From the NCBI GenBank assembly GCA_004194705.1, contig SADC01000609.1:21675-85674 (forward strand): 64,000 nt of DNA, in the 5' to 3' direction. The notes under the pieces were generated by a model, which was not told where the DNA came from, searched no databases, and saw only the letters and a program-made list of their open reading frames with translations. The stretch comes from Ditylenchus dipsaci. Its lineage: Eukaryota > Nematoda > Chromadorea > Rhabditida > Anguinidae. How positions within the stretch are numbered: position 1 is the first letter of the stretch; every line of letters starts with the position of its first letter. A program made the translations under genes and the position numbers. Below, in pieces: positions 24,597-35,820 of the stretch.

Positions 24597-27500
24597 ATGA
24601 CGCAGCTGAGTAGGCCTCAAACTTCTGGAGGGGCGAGGCTGTGAAAGTGATCGTCCGATGTCGGCCTCTCTCAAAATGGAGATTGCTCAAGGGCATCAAA
24701 GGTCTTTAGAGATTTGGGTCAGTATTCCAATAATTTGTGATTTTTTAGCATAGTAACAACAGAAAGCAGTAGAGGAGTGGTGGAAGTAAAAGTGCCAAAA
24801 GAAGAAGGCAGTCCAGCCAAGTGCTTTACTTTTGACTCGGTTTATGGTAACAAGTAGGTTTTTTTTAATTTTCGTAAAATTTTGGTGCGTGTAGGTTTCC
24901 AAGTTTTTTAAAATTTGGTTGAAAATTGGGTTGAAATTGAAATTTCTCAAACTGAAAAATAACACAATAATTGACTATCGAAAAATGAGGGCTGTCATTT
25001 AAGGAAAACTTATAAAATTATCTAACTTTTTAGCTCCAAGCAAATAGATCTCTACTACGAAGGGCCATTTCGTGATTTGGTCGATTCTGTTCTCCAAGGA
25101 TTCAACGGCACTATTTTTGCTTATGGCCAGACAGGCACTGGCAAAACTTTCACGATGGAAGGTACGACCAATTTTTGAATAGAGATACAAATTAAACAAA
25201 AATGTTGAAGGTGTGCGCGACAACCCAGAGCTTCGAGGCGTTATCCCAAACGCCATTGATCACATTTTCGGCATATCGCTCAGTCAAAAAACCAACAATA
25301 TCTAGTTAGGGCTAGCTATTTGGAGATTTATCAGGTAATTATTCCTATTCATTGTATTCCAGCTAAAAACAAATTACGAAATGAATTTTAGGAAGAGATT
25401 CGTGACCTATTAGATAAAGACTCCAAAAAACGATTGGAGCTAAAAGAACGGCCTGACATTGGAGTGTACGTCAAAGACTTGTCCTCTTTTGTGACTAAAT
25501 CAGTGCAAGAGATCGAACATGTAATGTCTGTGGGACATTCTAATAGATCTGTTGGGTAAGCTGGTCATTTATCATCTATAAAAGCACTAATAACAAAGTA
25601 AATTTATTTATAGTTGCACAAATATGAACGAGCACAGTAGTAGGTCACATGCCATTTTCATTATTACTGTAGAATGTTCTGAACTTGGACTAGATGGTGA
25701 AAATCATATACGGTTAGATGGCCTTTGTGAAAAATCCTGTTTTAATTAATGATTTTAAGAGTTGGTCGTCTGAACTTGGTAGATCTGGCAGGCAGTGAAC
25801 GACAAACCAAGACTGGCGCTGTAGGGGAACGATTCAAGGAAGCAACTAAGATCAACCTGTCTCTGTCCGCTCTTGGAAACGTTATTTCTGCTTTAGTGGA
25901 TAGCAAAAGCTCACATATTCCATATAGGGACTCCAAATTGACCAGACTGCTACAAGGTGGGTGCTCAACAAGATATTGTTCAAATTATTAAGTGATTACT
26001 TCAGATTCACTTGGTGGAAATAGCAAAACCATAATGATTGCTAATATTGGCCCCGCTTCTTACAATTACGAAGAGGTAGATTTTGTCTAACAGCCTAAAA
26101 GTAACAACTTTGGGCTTCCGGATTGCGCTTAGCCTTTCAAAATGAGTTATACAAATTATTTAGACCATAAGTACCCTAAGGTACGCTAGCAGAGCCAAGA
26201 ACATCAAGAACAAGCCCAAGATCAATGAAGACCCCAAGGATGCTTTGCTTAGAGAATTTCAAGATGAAATAGTAGGATTTTACTTAAGATTGGGCTTATA
26301 CCGATTTTTGCATTTTAGAACCGTCTTAAAAACTTGTTGGAAAAAAGAAGCGGTTCTGGGACAACTCGTAGAAGGCGTCGTCATAGACACGATGGAGATG
26401 GCCAAGAGCATGAAGGTTTGGAATTTCTTTTAAGACCATTAATACTGGGAATAGTTCAGGTGTTGACGAGATTAACCCTGAAGATTACATTCGAGAGCAG
26501 CAACTAAAGCTGAAAATGGAAAGGGAGGAAGTTATGAAGAATAACTCGATTGTCGAACAGGTTGGATATAACCAAAAAAAAACATTTTCAGTATTTTTTA
26601 CTTTAAGGAAAAATGTCAAATGTTGGCTGAGCTAGAAGAGAGGTCCAAGCAACTAACCAAAGAACGAGAAGCCCAGGTAGCTGTGGCGGCTAAAATACGA
26701 GCCATGCAGTCAAAATTACTTTCTGGAGATGGGAACCTACTGGATCAAACTCGCCAGCAGCAGGAGATACTCCAGCAAAAGCGCATTGAATTGGCTGAAC
26801 AAAAGGTTGGTCATTTTTTTAAATTGATTTTTATGCAAAAATGCGCTGTGCAGTTCTGTTTGAAAATCAGGGTAAATCACGCTAATATGCTGTTTGATGT
26901 GTGTCAGCGTTAGTTTTAGCAATGCCCCTATTCAATTAAAAAATGCCAACAAACAGCCCTTTCACCACTTGCCAAAAACTTTTTAGCACTGCCATTTTAT
27001 TTAATCAAAAAATGCGTTTGTCTAAATCAGGAAATGCACTCAAATGGTTACATGTTTAGTGAAAAAAAAAGTAAAGTGTAATTTGCAGCGTCGAGAGCGA
27101 GAAATAGCCCAGCAACTAGAGGCTCAAGAGGACAACACTGCCGAAATAAAGCAGACCTTTGTCAACCTTCAACAGGAAATTGAGTTGAAAAGCCGCAAAT
27201 TGCAAAAATTCTTGACTAAGCACCAGCAAATTAGATTAGAGCTCGAAGATTCAGTTGAGGCAAACTCTAGGTTAGACAAATAATTTTTTTCAAAGTATGT
27301 AAATGCAAACAAATCATTTCAGGGAGCGTCAATCTTTGGAAAGCTCAGTGTCTGAAATGAACAAAGAGCTCAAATTGAAGTAAATTAGTCGAAACTTATC
27401 AAAAAATTTACAAAAATTTTGTGGAAAATTTTTTTCTTACAAAAAACCAAGCAAGACTCTTAAAAAAACTTTAAGATGGATGCTGATCGAGAACTTTATT

Positions 27501-29536
27501 CCTATGGAGGTTGTGGAAAACCTGAAAGAAAGAGCTTTCTTTGACGAAGAAGAGGAAAAATGGGTAATTCTGAAGTCTGGAGAGCACAGTCTGATCAACA
27601 AAAGCAATACATATTCCTCGAGTCCCTTTATGCGTTTTTCTGGTGAGGGAGAGAGTCGCTTGACCACAAGCATTGGTAGCGCAGTCACTAGAGTTATGGT
27701 AGACTCAGGATTGGACTCTGGAGTAGGAACTTCTGGCAGTGAGGGTGGCTCATCTTCTTGTCCTGAGTCTGGCCCTAGAATACCCACTGCTCAACTCAAA
27801 CGTCCGGTAAGTCAAATTTTCACCTAAAATTTTAAGTAAGACTATAACAACACATGTAAAATTTTCAAATTTAACAGAAATTTAAATTTCAGTTAATGTC
27901 AGGCTATGCTTTATCCTTTTTCTGTGATCGAATAAAACATCGCATTTCGATCACATAAAATCACATAAAGTTAAAGTTTTAACTCCTTGAAATCGCGGTT
28001 GAAATTCCGAAACTTTCTAAGATTCAACTAAAAATAAACCAGATGCGTGAGAATCCCATAGCTATGAAGAGGCATTCTTGGTGAAACTTGTGTTGCTTTT
28101 AGCAACAAATTGGATTGACAGCTAATTTAGATGCATTATTTTATGACATCCTTTTTGCAGGTCTCTGTGCCCGGTCTTCGTCGTCCAATTTGCAATTTTG
28201 AACGACATGCTCTGGACAAGTTGCGGCAGAGATGTGTTCGCTCAGCTCACAACCCAGCATCCGCACTATTAACACAAACTGCGACCACCTCCACAGCTCC
28301 CCAGTGCATGATCCCTGAAGAGGTGGCTAGGTTTGGATGTGAAAACTTGTTGACATTCAACCAACTGATTTTCTTCCCGTCGCAAGTCCACTCCACTGAC
28401 CCTTCTTCTTTGGAGGTAATTATTTGTGACGTTTATATCTTTTTATTCTTTTTAATTTAATTGCTAATTAATTTGCAGGAGAATGGAGCGCATACTCTTG
28501 CTAGAACAGAAAGTGCCTCTGTAGTAATTGAAACTTCGAAAATCCCTATTCCGAGAACTGGAAGCAGAGGATCTAGGTAAAACAGTTAGTAAATATCAAT
28601 TTTTAAAAATTCATGTTTTAACATGAGAAAATGTGTGCCTTACTATGCATTTCGTGCATAATTTCACGGTGAATATAAACAAACAAATTCGAAAACAGGA
28701 AGGATTTGAACGGGTAAAACGGCTTTAAGTTTTAACACGAACTTTTTAATTTCTCTTCATTTTTTAGCGAGCCTCAATTCTGACACCGGATTCGTGACCA
28801 GCGCAGTCGATTCGATTTTAGAGTGGCTTTTAAAGTTATAAAGTCACTTTTAAATTTCAAATTCCACTCAAAACAACAAATATTTAATTTTCCAAAAAAT
28901 TTTTTAAACTTCTGTACTCGTAGGTTTGAATTGATTGTAGTTTGTCTCGAAAATCCGGAAGTGATGACAATGATGACAGTTTTTAAGTGAATCGACTACG
29001 CTGAGCCCGAATCTGGTATCACAATTAAGGGTCCGCTAAAAGTTAAGATAGTTGGATAAGTTCCTGCTGAAACTTCAAAAGCTGCTTTCCCCGCTTGCAA
29101 TCCATCTTGTTTGCGAACTTTTTTCTATTCATCGTGTTCAGCGTCAAATTCTGCACAGAATACATAGTTTAATACGCACCCCTTACCGTATAAACCAGTG
29201 ATCAGATATTTCGGATAATATAACCCGATTGATTTATATTTATTCTTGTTATTAATACAATTTATAGGCGGAGTTCTTCAATTGCGCCATCATTACATTC
29301 AAAAAACGTGCGTGCCCGCAGGTCAGATACTTTTTAACAATAATAAACTCACATTGTATTTTGTGTATTTCAGCGTGCTTGGAAAGCCACCCACAACCCC
29401 CCTCGGATCAGCCAGTCGACCCTCTTCTCGAAATTCTCCCACGCCTCTGATCAGTACTGGTCGAATTCCAGTAGTAGCCAATCCTCACACCAACCTATCC
29501 AGTCCCAGCAATCAATTCCCAAAGCCAGAGGATTAG
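24597..29536 (+). CDS. KIF3B: kinesin-II motor subunit, KIF3B ortholog
   Basis: Plus-end microtubule motor subunit expected to pair with KIF3A and KAP in intraflagellar and vesicle transport. Exons: 24597-24701, 24749-24853, 25034-25161, 25211-25334, 25392-25555, 25614-25712, 25760-25956, 26005-26075, 26164-26271, 26319-26415, 26460-26560, 26608-26805, 27089-27270, 27323-27379, 27476-27806, 28161-28415, 28479-28576, 29268-29321, 29374-29536. The motor domain shows the P-loop GQTGTGKT (exon 3), switch I NEHSSRSH (exon 6) and switch II DLAGSE (exon 7). The neck [10 protein letters not shown] appears as [10 protein letters not shown], followed by a basic RRRRRHRH turn, a coiled coil (exons 11-14) and the KIF3B-specific LIENFIP...RAFFDEEEE segment (exon 15). 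The length of about 880 codons exceeds the usual 750 because the tail is long and Ser/Pro/Thr-rich, with a SKIP motif. Three exons need one added base (GGGG at 24630, AAAA at 24673, A6 at 25286), which I read as homopolymer losses, not decay. Confidence 0.93.
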
Positions 29537-29773
29537 TTGCCGGAGGAAGGCGGTGAACAGAAGCAATAGGACACATTGGCTCACTCAACTTAAACTAAAT
29601 CAGCGACCTGAAGGAGAATCTATTGCAACATTCAGTCTATTTATAATCAGCAACAGCGACTAAAAGCAAAATTAGCTAATTATGTCATTAACTTGGGGCC
29701 ATCACCAGCAAGCAATTTACTACATGTAAATGAAAATCAGACAGCTGTTTCATCAGCTCACAAAAACCAGAAC

Positions 29774-32294
29774 ATGAACCAATCCAACTCTTATTATGAT
29801 GACAACGAAACTATCGTCTTTCTCCATGAAAATATACTAAATATGGATTGCTCTGTCTTGACTTCCATAGAAAATGCAAAGTAAGGTATTCTGAAGTATT
29901 TGTATAAATACTTAGAATTCGATATTTTCGGAGTGAAAAAGCAACAGTCAGCTCTCTCATTAGTGTACATCTAAATTCTAAAAAAGTGTACACTAAAGAG
30001 AGATTTGCGGGTCTAAATGGATAAATTGTTGTGTTTTTTAGAAACGACCGGCAAAGTCGGAATCCTTGCGATATTTCGGCCTAGACTGGCGAATCACATT
30101 TGGCAGAAGAGTTCGAAAATTGAGCTAAAAAAGTGTCGGATCCAAGGCGGGAACGAACTTTTGAGGTTCACACAAAGGAGAGAGTTGACTGTAATAAAAA
30201 ATTCAAAATCGCCGTTTTTATTAACAGCTATGTTCTTTTGAAGATAACAGACGAAAAATAGATAAATAAATAACTGTAAACTTTTTTCTTTTAATTTCTT
30301 CAGTTCGCCTAAGCAAAAGTCCAGTTGCGCAATTTTATTTCGGCTTAGGCAAGGGTGGGCCAGCATATTTTAGGACGGACTCAAACATGTTTCCTTTTTC
30401 TTCATAATACTTTGAAGTGATTTGCACACATTCTTGTAACTAACTACCTATTCTAGCTCTAAAAGCAGACAAGTTCTTGAGAGCACAACAAATGCAAGCC
30501 CGCGTGAGGCGAGAAAGCTAGTCCCAAGCAGGATCCCTACTCCAATGTTTCGGTCTTTGACAGAATCTTCTGCAAAGTTCGTTTACAAACTTTGTAATAC
30601 ATCTTTCAAAAAATATTATCTATAATTGTTTTTAGATTAATGCAGCGTAGTAACCACAGACACAGTTCTATTCAATCCAGTACTAGCAATATTTGCGAAA
30701 ACATCATGCCTGTGTCCTACTCATATCCATTGCTTGTAGAGGATGTGCCTTGTGGTTCCTGTGAACAATTAGCTGAAGATTTGGTCAGGTCACCACTTCG
30801 AGAGAGTCAACTTTTGTTGAGCCGTATTCACCAAAGACCGCTGGTCAAAAGAAGTTATTGCCGCAGACCCCGTGCTCTAATTCAACCCTTGCATCATACA
30901 ACTTCAAATTTTACTAGATATCAAAGGTTTGCTTTATTCGGCACAAACTTAATTCACCGATAGTGTTTGCTTTAGAAATTCAAGTGTGTCAAGCGATTTC
31001 AAAGAGCTGAATTGCAACAACCTTGAGACTGTACAACCAGTTAGAGAATGCGATAAATACAAGTATGTTAAGTCTTACAAGTAAAAATAAGGGTTTTTTT
31101 AAAGAGAAAATTCCAGAAACAGTTTTGGAGGATTTATTCGTCCAGTGGAAAAATTAGTGAGACTTTATGGCAATAAACAAAGCAAATGCAGAACATGTAG
31201 ATTTGAGATAGCTGTGTTCAGAAGGATACAACGATTGCAATCACACTCAAGGTATTTTAGTAGTTTTGTATGGACATTCAACTATAAAAGTCTCAAAAAC
31301 ATTTATTTTGAATTTTTAATTACCGTATTTTCTCTAATTATAGACCCGGATCTATCATTTTTCAACCTCCTGAAAATCGGAAAAATATGATGTCGATCTC
31401 GAGATTTTCGGGTGCTCAACCAAAATCTAAAAAGTGGAATCGGCAGAGCTCAACGCAAAAAAGATATTTGTAAAATTTTCACTCTGCGCTAAGATACAGA
31501 CCCTCAAAGTCGAGCGGGGTCTATTATTAGAGAAAATACGGCATTTTTATACAAAATAACGCTTCATTTATCGTTTTTATTCTGAGAAAATAGCAGCCCT
31601 TCCCAAAAGTGATAAAAACTAGGGTTGTACAATTCTCCGGAATTTCGCAGAATTCTTCGAAATTCTCCGGAATTTCCAGTTTTTCCTTATTAAATCCTCC
31701 ATATACTCGAGAGAATTCTCGGAGAATTCTCCGATTTTTATTTTTTCGGAGAATTATACAACCTTAATAAAAACGTACTAAATGTCTATTTTTTTAATGT
31801 TATTTTGGAGATTCTTGACAAGAGAAGCCATATGGGCCATTGAAGATCTATATAGTCTAGTCGTGCGACTAAAAGTTGCATCGGGGACACCATAACCTGA
31901 TTGCAATTTTCCTCGGAGAATACTCTAAAATGGGAGGCGCCATAAAAAAGAATTTTCAAGTTTTTTCCTTTTACAAAACTTTCAAAACACAGAGCAAATT
32001 GATTTCTTGGTTGAAAAGCAGACAGAAAATCTTACGATTATTAACTCATTTATGTGAAAATTACAGGACCAGGAGAGGCAAGGAATAGCTAAGCCATTCG
32101 TTTGTAGACCAGATCCTTGCAGATGTTCTTTCATTAAAAAGGTTCACAAAAACGAGCATGAGAAAATCAACAAACCTTTGTCTGTTGATACAGCCGCTTT
32201 AATGAACTACGCTGTTTTGTTTGCTGGTCTAGCTTTTGTTTTGAGGTTGATTGATTCACTCTTTTTAATAGCCACTGATTCTTTGTCCTGTTAA
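29774..32294 (+). CDS. unrecognised spliced gene with C-terminal membrane segment
   Basis: Exons with matching phases: 29774-29880, 30457-30576 (donor GTTCGT), 30636-30926, 30976-31062, 31117-31251, and a last exon 32067-32294 ending TAA. The joint between the last two does not hold phase, so a small exon or a base error is likely in 31252-32066. The product is about 320 residues: an acidic start, a PSRIPTPMF (SxIP-like) motif, a Ser/Arg/His-rich middle with Cys pairs (CRTC in exon 5; CRPDPCRC in the last exon), and one hydrophobic helix of about 20 residues close to the C-terminus (about 32200-32270), suggesting a tail-anchored protein. I do not recognise the family. It starts about 240 bp after the kinesin stop on the same strand, so shared transcription with trans-splicing is possible; an AG acceptor exists at 29603. 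Introns carry MITEs at 29945, 31321 and 31621. Confidence 0.6.
29945..30191. repeat. pogo-like MITE in intron
   Basis: The left end CAGTCAGCTCTCTCATTAGT and the right end AGGAGAGAGTTGACTG|TA are inverted, and the inner arms carry GTGTACACTAAAGAGAG. It lies wholly within the first intron of the gene after the kinesin. Confidence 0.55.
31321..31543. repeat. MITE, TACCGTATTTTCTCTAAT family
   Basis: The left end TACCGTATTTTCTCTAATTA, followed by TAGACCC, faces the right end GGGTCTATTATTAGAGAAAA, followed by TACGGCA. The 223-bp element holds a GATCTCGAGATTTTCGGGTG segment also found at about 21066 in a half-copy starting near 21008. Other members: 43967-44119, 44165-44319 and 50662-50810. Confidence 0.7.
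31621..31766. repeat. short foldback rich in GAATTCTCCGG
   Basis: AGGGTTGTACAATTCTCCG at the left is inverted at the right (CGGAGAATTATACAACCTTA). The arms repeat GGAATTTC/GAATTCTCGG words, so the 146 bp can fold into a near-continuous hairpin. It sits in the same intron as the 31321 MITE. Confidence 0.65.
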
Positions 32295-33178
32295 TCCAAA
32301 TAGCACTAGTTTTGATTTTGAAATGTCTAACTAGTCTAAGTTTGCTTTCTGTTGTTGGAATTTCAATTGCAAAATATTCTTTATGTTCCCTTTGGCTGAT
32401 TCTTCAAAAATATTTCCCTTAAAAAGGTACGTTGCGGGCATTTGTTGTTATTTATTTAAAACAGAATGTACATAAGTAAATGATCTATCAGATTTAGAAA
32501 CTTACTTTTTTAAGCATTTGCTGCTGCTGTTGTAAATTTTTTTTGATAAAATGAAATAAAGAGCTCTAATGAAAGGTTTTTTCAAAATATACTTTAACAG
32601 CGAATCGCAAAGTAATTAAAACCGATTCTCTGTAATTTTGGACCAGTTCATTATAAATGTTGTTACTCCAGATCTTGGCCCTATTTTTTATTCTTATATT
32701 GTAGAGCACGATACTTTGGATTCAAATACAAAGCTACATTTTAGCGTTGATATTTAAATTGGGCAATACTTTTTTTTGTCCCAGATTCACTTTTTTATGC
32801 CCCAGATTTCCTCATTTCTGTCCCAGATTTGATTCTCGACACGAAATCCACAATTTTTAATTTTTTTTGTGTGAAATTCAGGGGTGGGCAAAGACAAGAT
32901 GGCTCAGGATCCACTCCAGAATGGCCAAAAGGCCAAAATAATTGGTTTTTTGGGGTATACTAAAGGAGGAGTAAACTTTTCGAGAAAAATCGATTGGTCG
33001 GATCAGATTTCGGGTCCGATGGGCTTAATTGCCCACAACTCCACCCTGGACCACTAAAAACTACCATAAACCTGGAATTCTGAGCGATTAAACCAATCGG
33101 ACCCGAAATCTGATCCGCTCAATCGGTTTTTCTTAAAAAGTTTACTTTCCCTTTAGTATACCCCCAAAAAACCAATTA

Positions 33179-34125
33179 CAGGGTGTAGCAAGTATTTTTG
33201 GGTTTTTGAAATGGCTGTATTTTATAATTTCATAAACACATCAACCAGATCTTTTTTTTATCAGATAGATGAAGACGGGAGTTTTCGTTTAATACCAAAC
33301 TTTGTAACAAAAAAATCTAAACATTTGCAAATGTTTCTTCAACACTTCTACCGCCAACAGCGATACAACGGTTCAATCGAATAGGATATGCTGCAATACA
33401 ATTATCGATCATTTCTTGAGGCAATTCATGAAAGGCGATCTCAATTCTCCCAATAAGCTCATCCACATCTGCAATTGGCTCCTGGTAGACTCCGCTTTTG
33501 ATCCAGCTCCACAAGAAAAAATCACATGGCGTCAGATCTGGTGAGTAAGGCGGCCATGGCAAATTTGGAGAAATTCTGCCCATCCATTGTTCAGGAACAC
33601 TTCAGACAAGTACGCACGCACACATAGAGCCCAGTGAAGAGGAGTACCATCCTTAAAAACGAAATCAACCAACAAGTTATCGACTACTGATCACTACCTG
33701 CATTAAAATCAACTCATTAAAATTTGGCCACTCTTGCAACTCAGGAACAAGAAGATTCAGGTAGTTGGCACTGTTAATGTTTTCTTTGAAGAAACATGGC
33801 CCAACGATTCCTTGACGCCCAATCAGAGCAAAGACAGTGACACGTGGCGAGTGGAGTGGAACTTGTTCAAACCAATGCGGATTATTGTCATCCCAGTAGT
33901 GAAAGATGTGCCTGTGCCACACAAAAAGCTTTTTCTTGAGTACTGAATACCATATTGCACTGAAATCAAAAAGCTTGAAGAATCAGATAGACTAATAGCC
34001 TAACTTTGGTATTAAACGAAAACTCCCGTCTTCCTCTTTGTGATAAAAAAAGATCTGGCTGATGTGTTCATGAAATTACAAAAATACAGCCATTTCGAAA
34101 ACCCAAAAATACTTGCTACACCCTG
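33179..34125 (-). mobile_element. Tc1/mariner-type element with 80-bp inverted repeats, TA target site
   Basis: The termini CAGGGTGTAGCAAGTATTTT and AAAATACTTGCTACACCCTG are exact inverse copies. Inverted similarity continues for about 80 bp on each side to GATCTTTTTTTATC. TA dinucleotides flank both ends, the canonical target duplication. At 947 bp it is shorter than full mariners (about 1.3 kb); the transposase N-terminal part is missing. Confidence 0.85.
33317..33922 (-). pseudogene. truncated Tc1/mariner transposase, DDE domain
   Basis: Reading on the minus strand, 33922-33677 gives WDDNNPHWFEQVPLHS and FALIGRQGIVGPCFF. A shifted frame gives KDGTPLHWALCVRAYL, and 33583-33317 gives PYSPDLTPCDFFLW and a C-terminal RLNRCIAVGG block. 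These are the standard order of motifs in the catalytic half of Tc1/mariner (DDE_3) transposases, including the second Asp (KDG) and the SPDL...CD block. About 200 of roughly 340 residues remain. At least one frame change separates the two pieces and the helix-turn-helix N-terminus is absent, so it is a relic. Confidence 0.85.
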
Positions 34126-34884
34126 TATTTGGCCTTTCGGCTATTCCGGAGTGGATCCTTAGCCATCTGGTCTTTGCCACCCCTGAATTTCACACAAAAA
34201 AATTTAAAAATTGTAGATTTCGTGTCGAGAATCAAATCTGGGACAGAAATGAGGAAATTTGGGACATAATAAAGTGAATCTGGGACAAATCAAATATGGG
34301 ACAGAAAAAAGTGAATCTGGGACAAAAAAAGTGAATCTGGGACAGAAAAAAGTGAATCTGGGTCAAAATAAAGTGAATCTGTGACAAAAAAAATTTTGCC
34401 CATTTCAATTTGTGTATCAAGGGGTTCTGAAGGTCAGTGATCTAGCTGTCCCGCAAATTCGGAAACTCGAAATTGTTACTGTCATCAACGGCGATGGTCT
34501 TTTTAATAGGCACCGTGTGTTTCGGATGCCCGCTGGTAGATAAAATTTTTCTAACAAGTTTTAGTTAAGAGTTATACATACTATAATAAAGGACATGCGA
34601 AAAAAATGATTAAGAGTATGAAATTATAACAATGGATAAAAACTTTAACTAGAAAATGTTTCTGGAATCATCCCTTTTTTCTACCAAGCTCAAGAAGGTT
34701 CTCTGAGGGCATTTGAAGTGGAATAAGACGAGAGATAGTAGGTCCAGTAGACCAAGTTGAACAAAGCAAATGCCTGCAATTATTCCGTTTTGACCGTCCT
34801 TATCACATTATTAAAAAGGCTTACAACAGGAAATACAATGCTAGAAACTTGGTCGATGGCACTGCAAAATTCTGACTTTTTTTA

Positions 34885-35591
34885 TCATTCTTTACATTTT
34901 GGAGAGGGTTGCGAGGCACTTGGGTAATGGTAGTTGTTGTTATTGCTGTTAGTTTCAGGCAAGAGGGACACTTCATTGTCTTCTACTCCACAACTTGACA
35001 CTCTACCCGCTTTTCTGCTCAATTCTCTAAAAAGCATATTAAAGTAAAAGTATATACAGTCGACTCTCTCCATAGTAATCACCCGCCATAGTGATCAAGG
35101 TTTTGATGATTATTTAATTAAGACAAACCGACCCCTCACTATAGTGATCGCTCTCCATAGTGATCGCTCTCCATAGTGATCAGATTTGTCAATCCTCGGG
35201 TGATCACTATGGAAAGAGACTATAAATTCGACTGTATAAAAAGAATATATATTTATCTATCCACATTATTAAACAAAAATTCCTATTAAGAAACTATTAT
35301 TTTTTAGAAAGCCATACTAAAAACTATAAACTATTGATACATACCTTGGATCATAGTTAAGTAAAGTTGTTTCTCTAAAAAATTGAAAAGTTTTTCGATA
35401 GGTGTAGGGCAAACTAGTTGTTACCTCCTAGAATTGTGTATGGCAGTTAGATCAGGTAGCCCCGCTGACATGCTTTCTCTTGCCAAAATATTGCCTACGC
35501 TAGAAAGACGCCTTTTGATCTACCATTTTGTCATTGTAGCCGTTTCCACGCCCGATGGTTTATGCCCATCAATATCAACCTGTTTATACAT
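34885..35591 (-). CDS. small spliced gene or 3' end of a gene, unrecognised
   Basis: Minus-strand exons: 35591 to about 35411 (ATG at 35591), about 35371-35342, and about 35045-34885 ending TGA. The last two joints hold phase. The translated tail includes KRRLSSVGNILARESMSAGL, then ETTLLNYDPR, then RELSRKAGRVSS and a Ser/Asn/Pro-rich end. KRRLSS looks like a basophilic kinase site. The first exon has an in-frame TAG (TGG TAG ATC) between TATMTK and IKRRLSS, so either the true start lies downstream, a base is wrong, or the gene is broken. The last intron contains the pogo-like MITE at 35057. I cannot name the family. Confidence 0.45.
35057..35234. repeat. pogo-like MITE with CTCTCCATAGTGATC units
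   Basis: TA|CAGTCGACTCTCTCCATAGT at the left is inverted at the right (TGGAAAGAGA...TCGACTG|TA). The interior has four tandem or inverted ATAGTGATC units. TA flanks both sides. It lies in an intron of the minus-strand gene. Confidence 0.75.
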
Positions 35592-35820
35592 ATTCTAAGC
35601 ACTAGTATTTTACAAGAATTGAGTAGTCGAGAACCTGGTCTGCTAGCAAATTCCTAATACAGGATGCGGTAATTTTTTTCCTTTTTTGATTTTCTTATAA
35701 CTTTTCGATAAGCAAAGATACGGTGCTCCTTTTTTTGTTATAAGACAAAATTAACACAAAAAGCAGTAATAAACATATTTCGTATTTTAAACTTTTTTTT
35801 TAAAAGAAGCAATTTTATAG

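Larger units (their letters stand above)
32755..34412. mobile_element. outer foldback element split by a mariner insertion
   Basis: The arms are inverted. The left begins with GTCCCAGATTCAC-like units (32780-32850), then TGATTCTCGACACGAAATC, then TTCAGGGGTGGGCAAAGAC. The right carries the inverse of each, ending in five or six GTGAATCTGGGACA units (34260-34400). A secondary hairpin at 32941-33176 has inverted TTTTTTGGGG...TATACTAAA arms. The mariner element at 33179 interrupts the right side of that hairpin at a TA. No transposase of its own is visible. Confidence 0.7.

Noticed and set aside
27437..27787. 116-codon open frame on the minus strand
   Set aside because: It is the antisense shadow of kinesin exon 15, which has clear KIF3B sequence on the plus strand.
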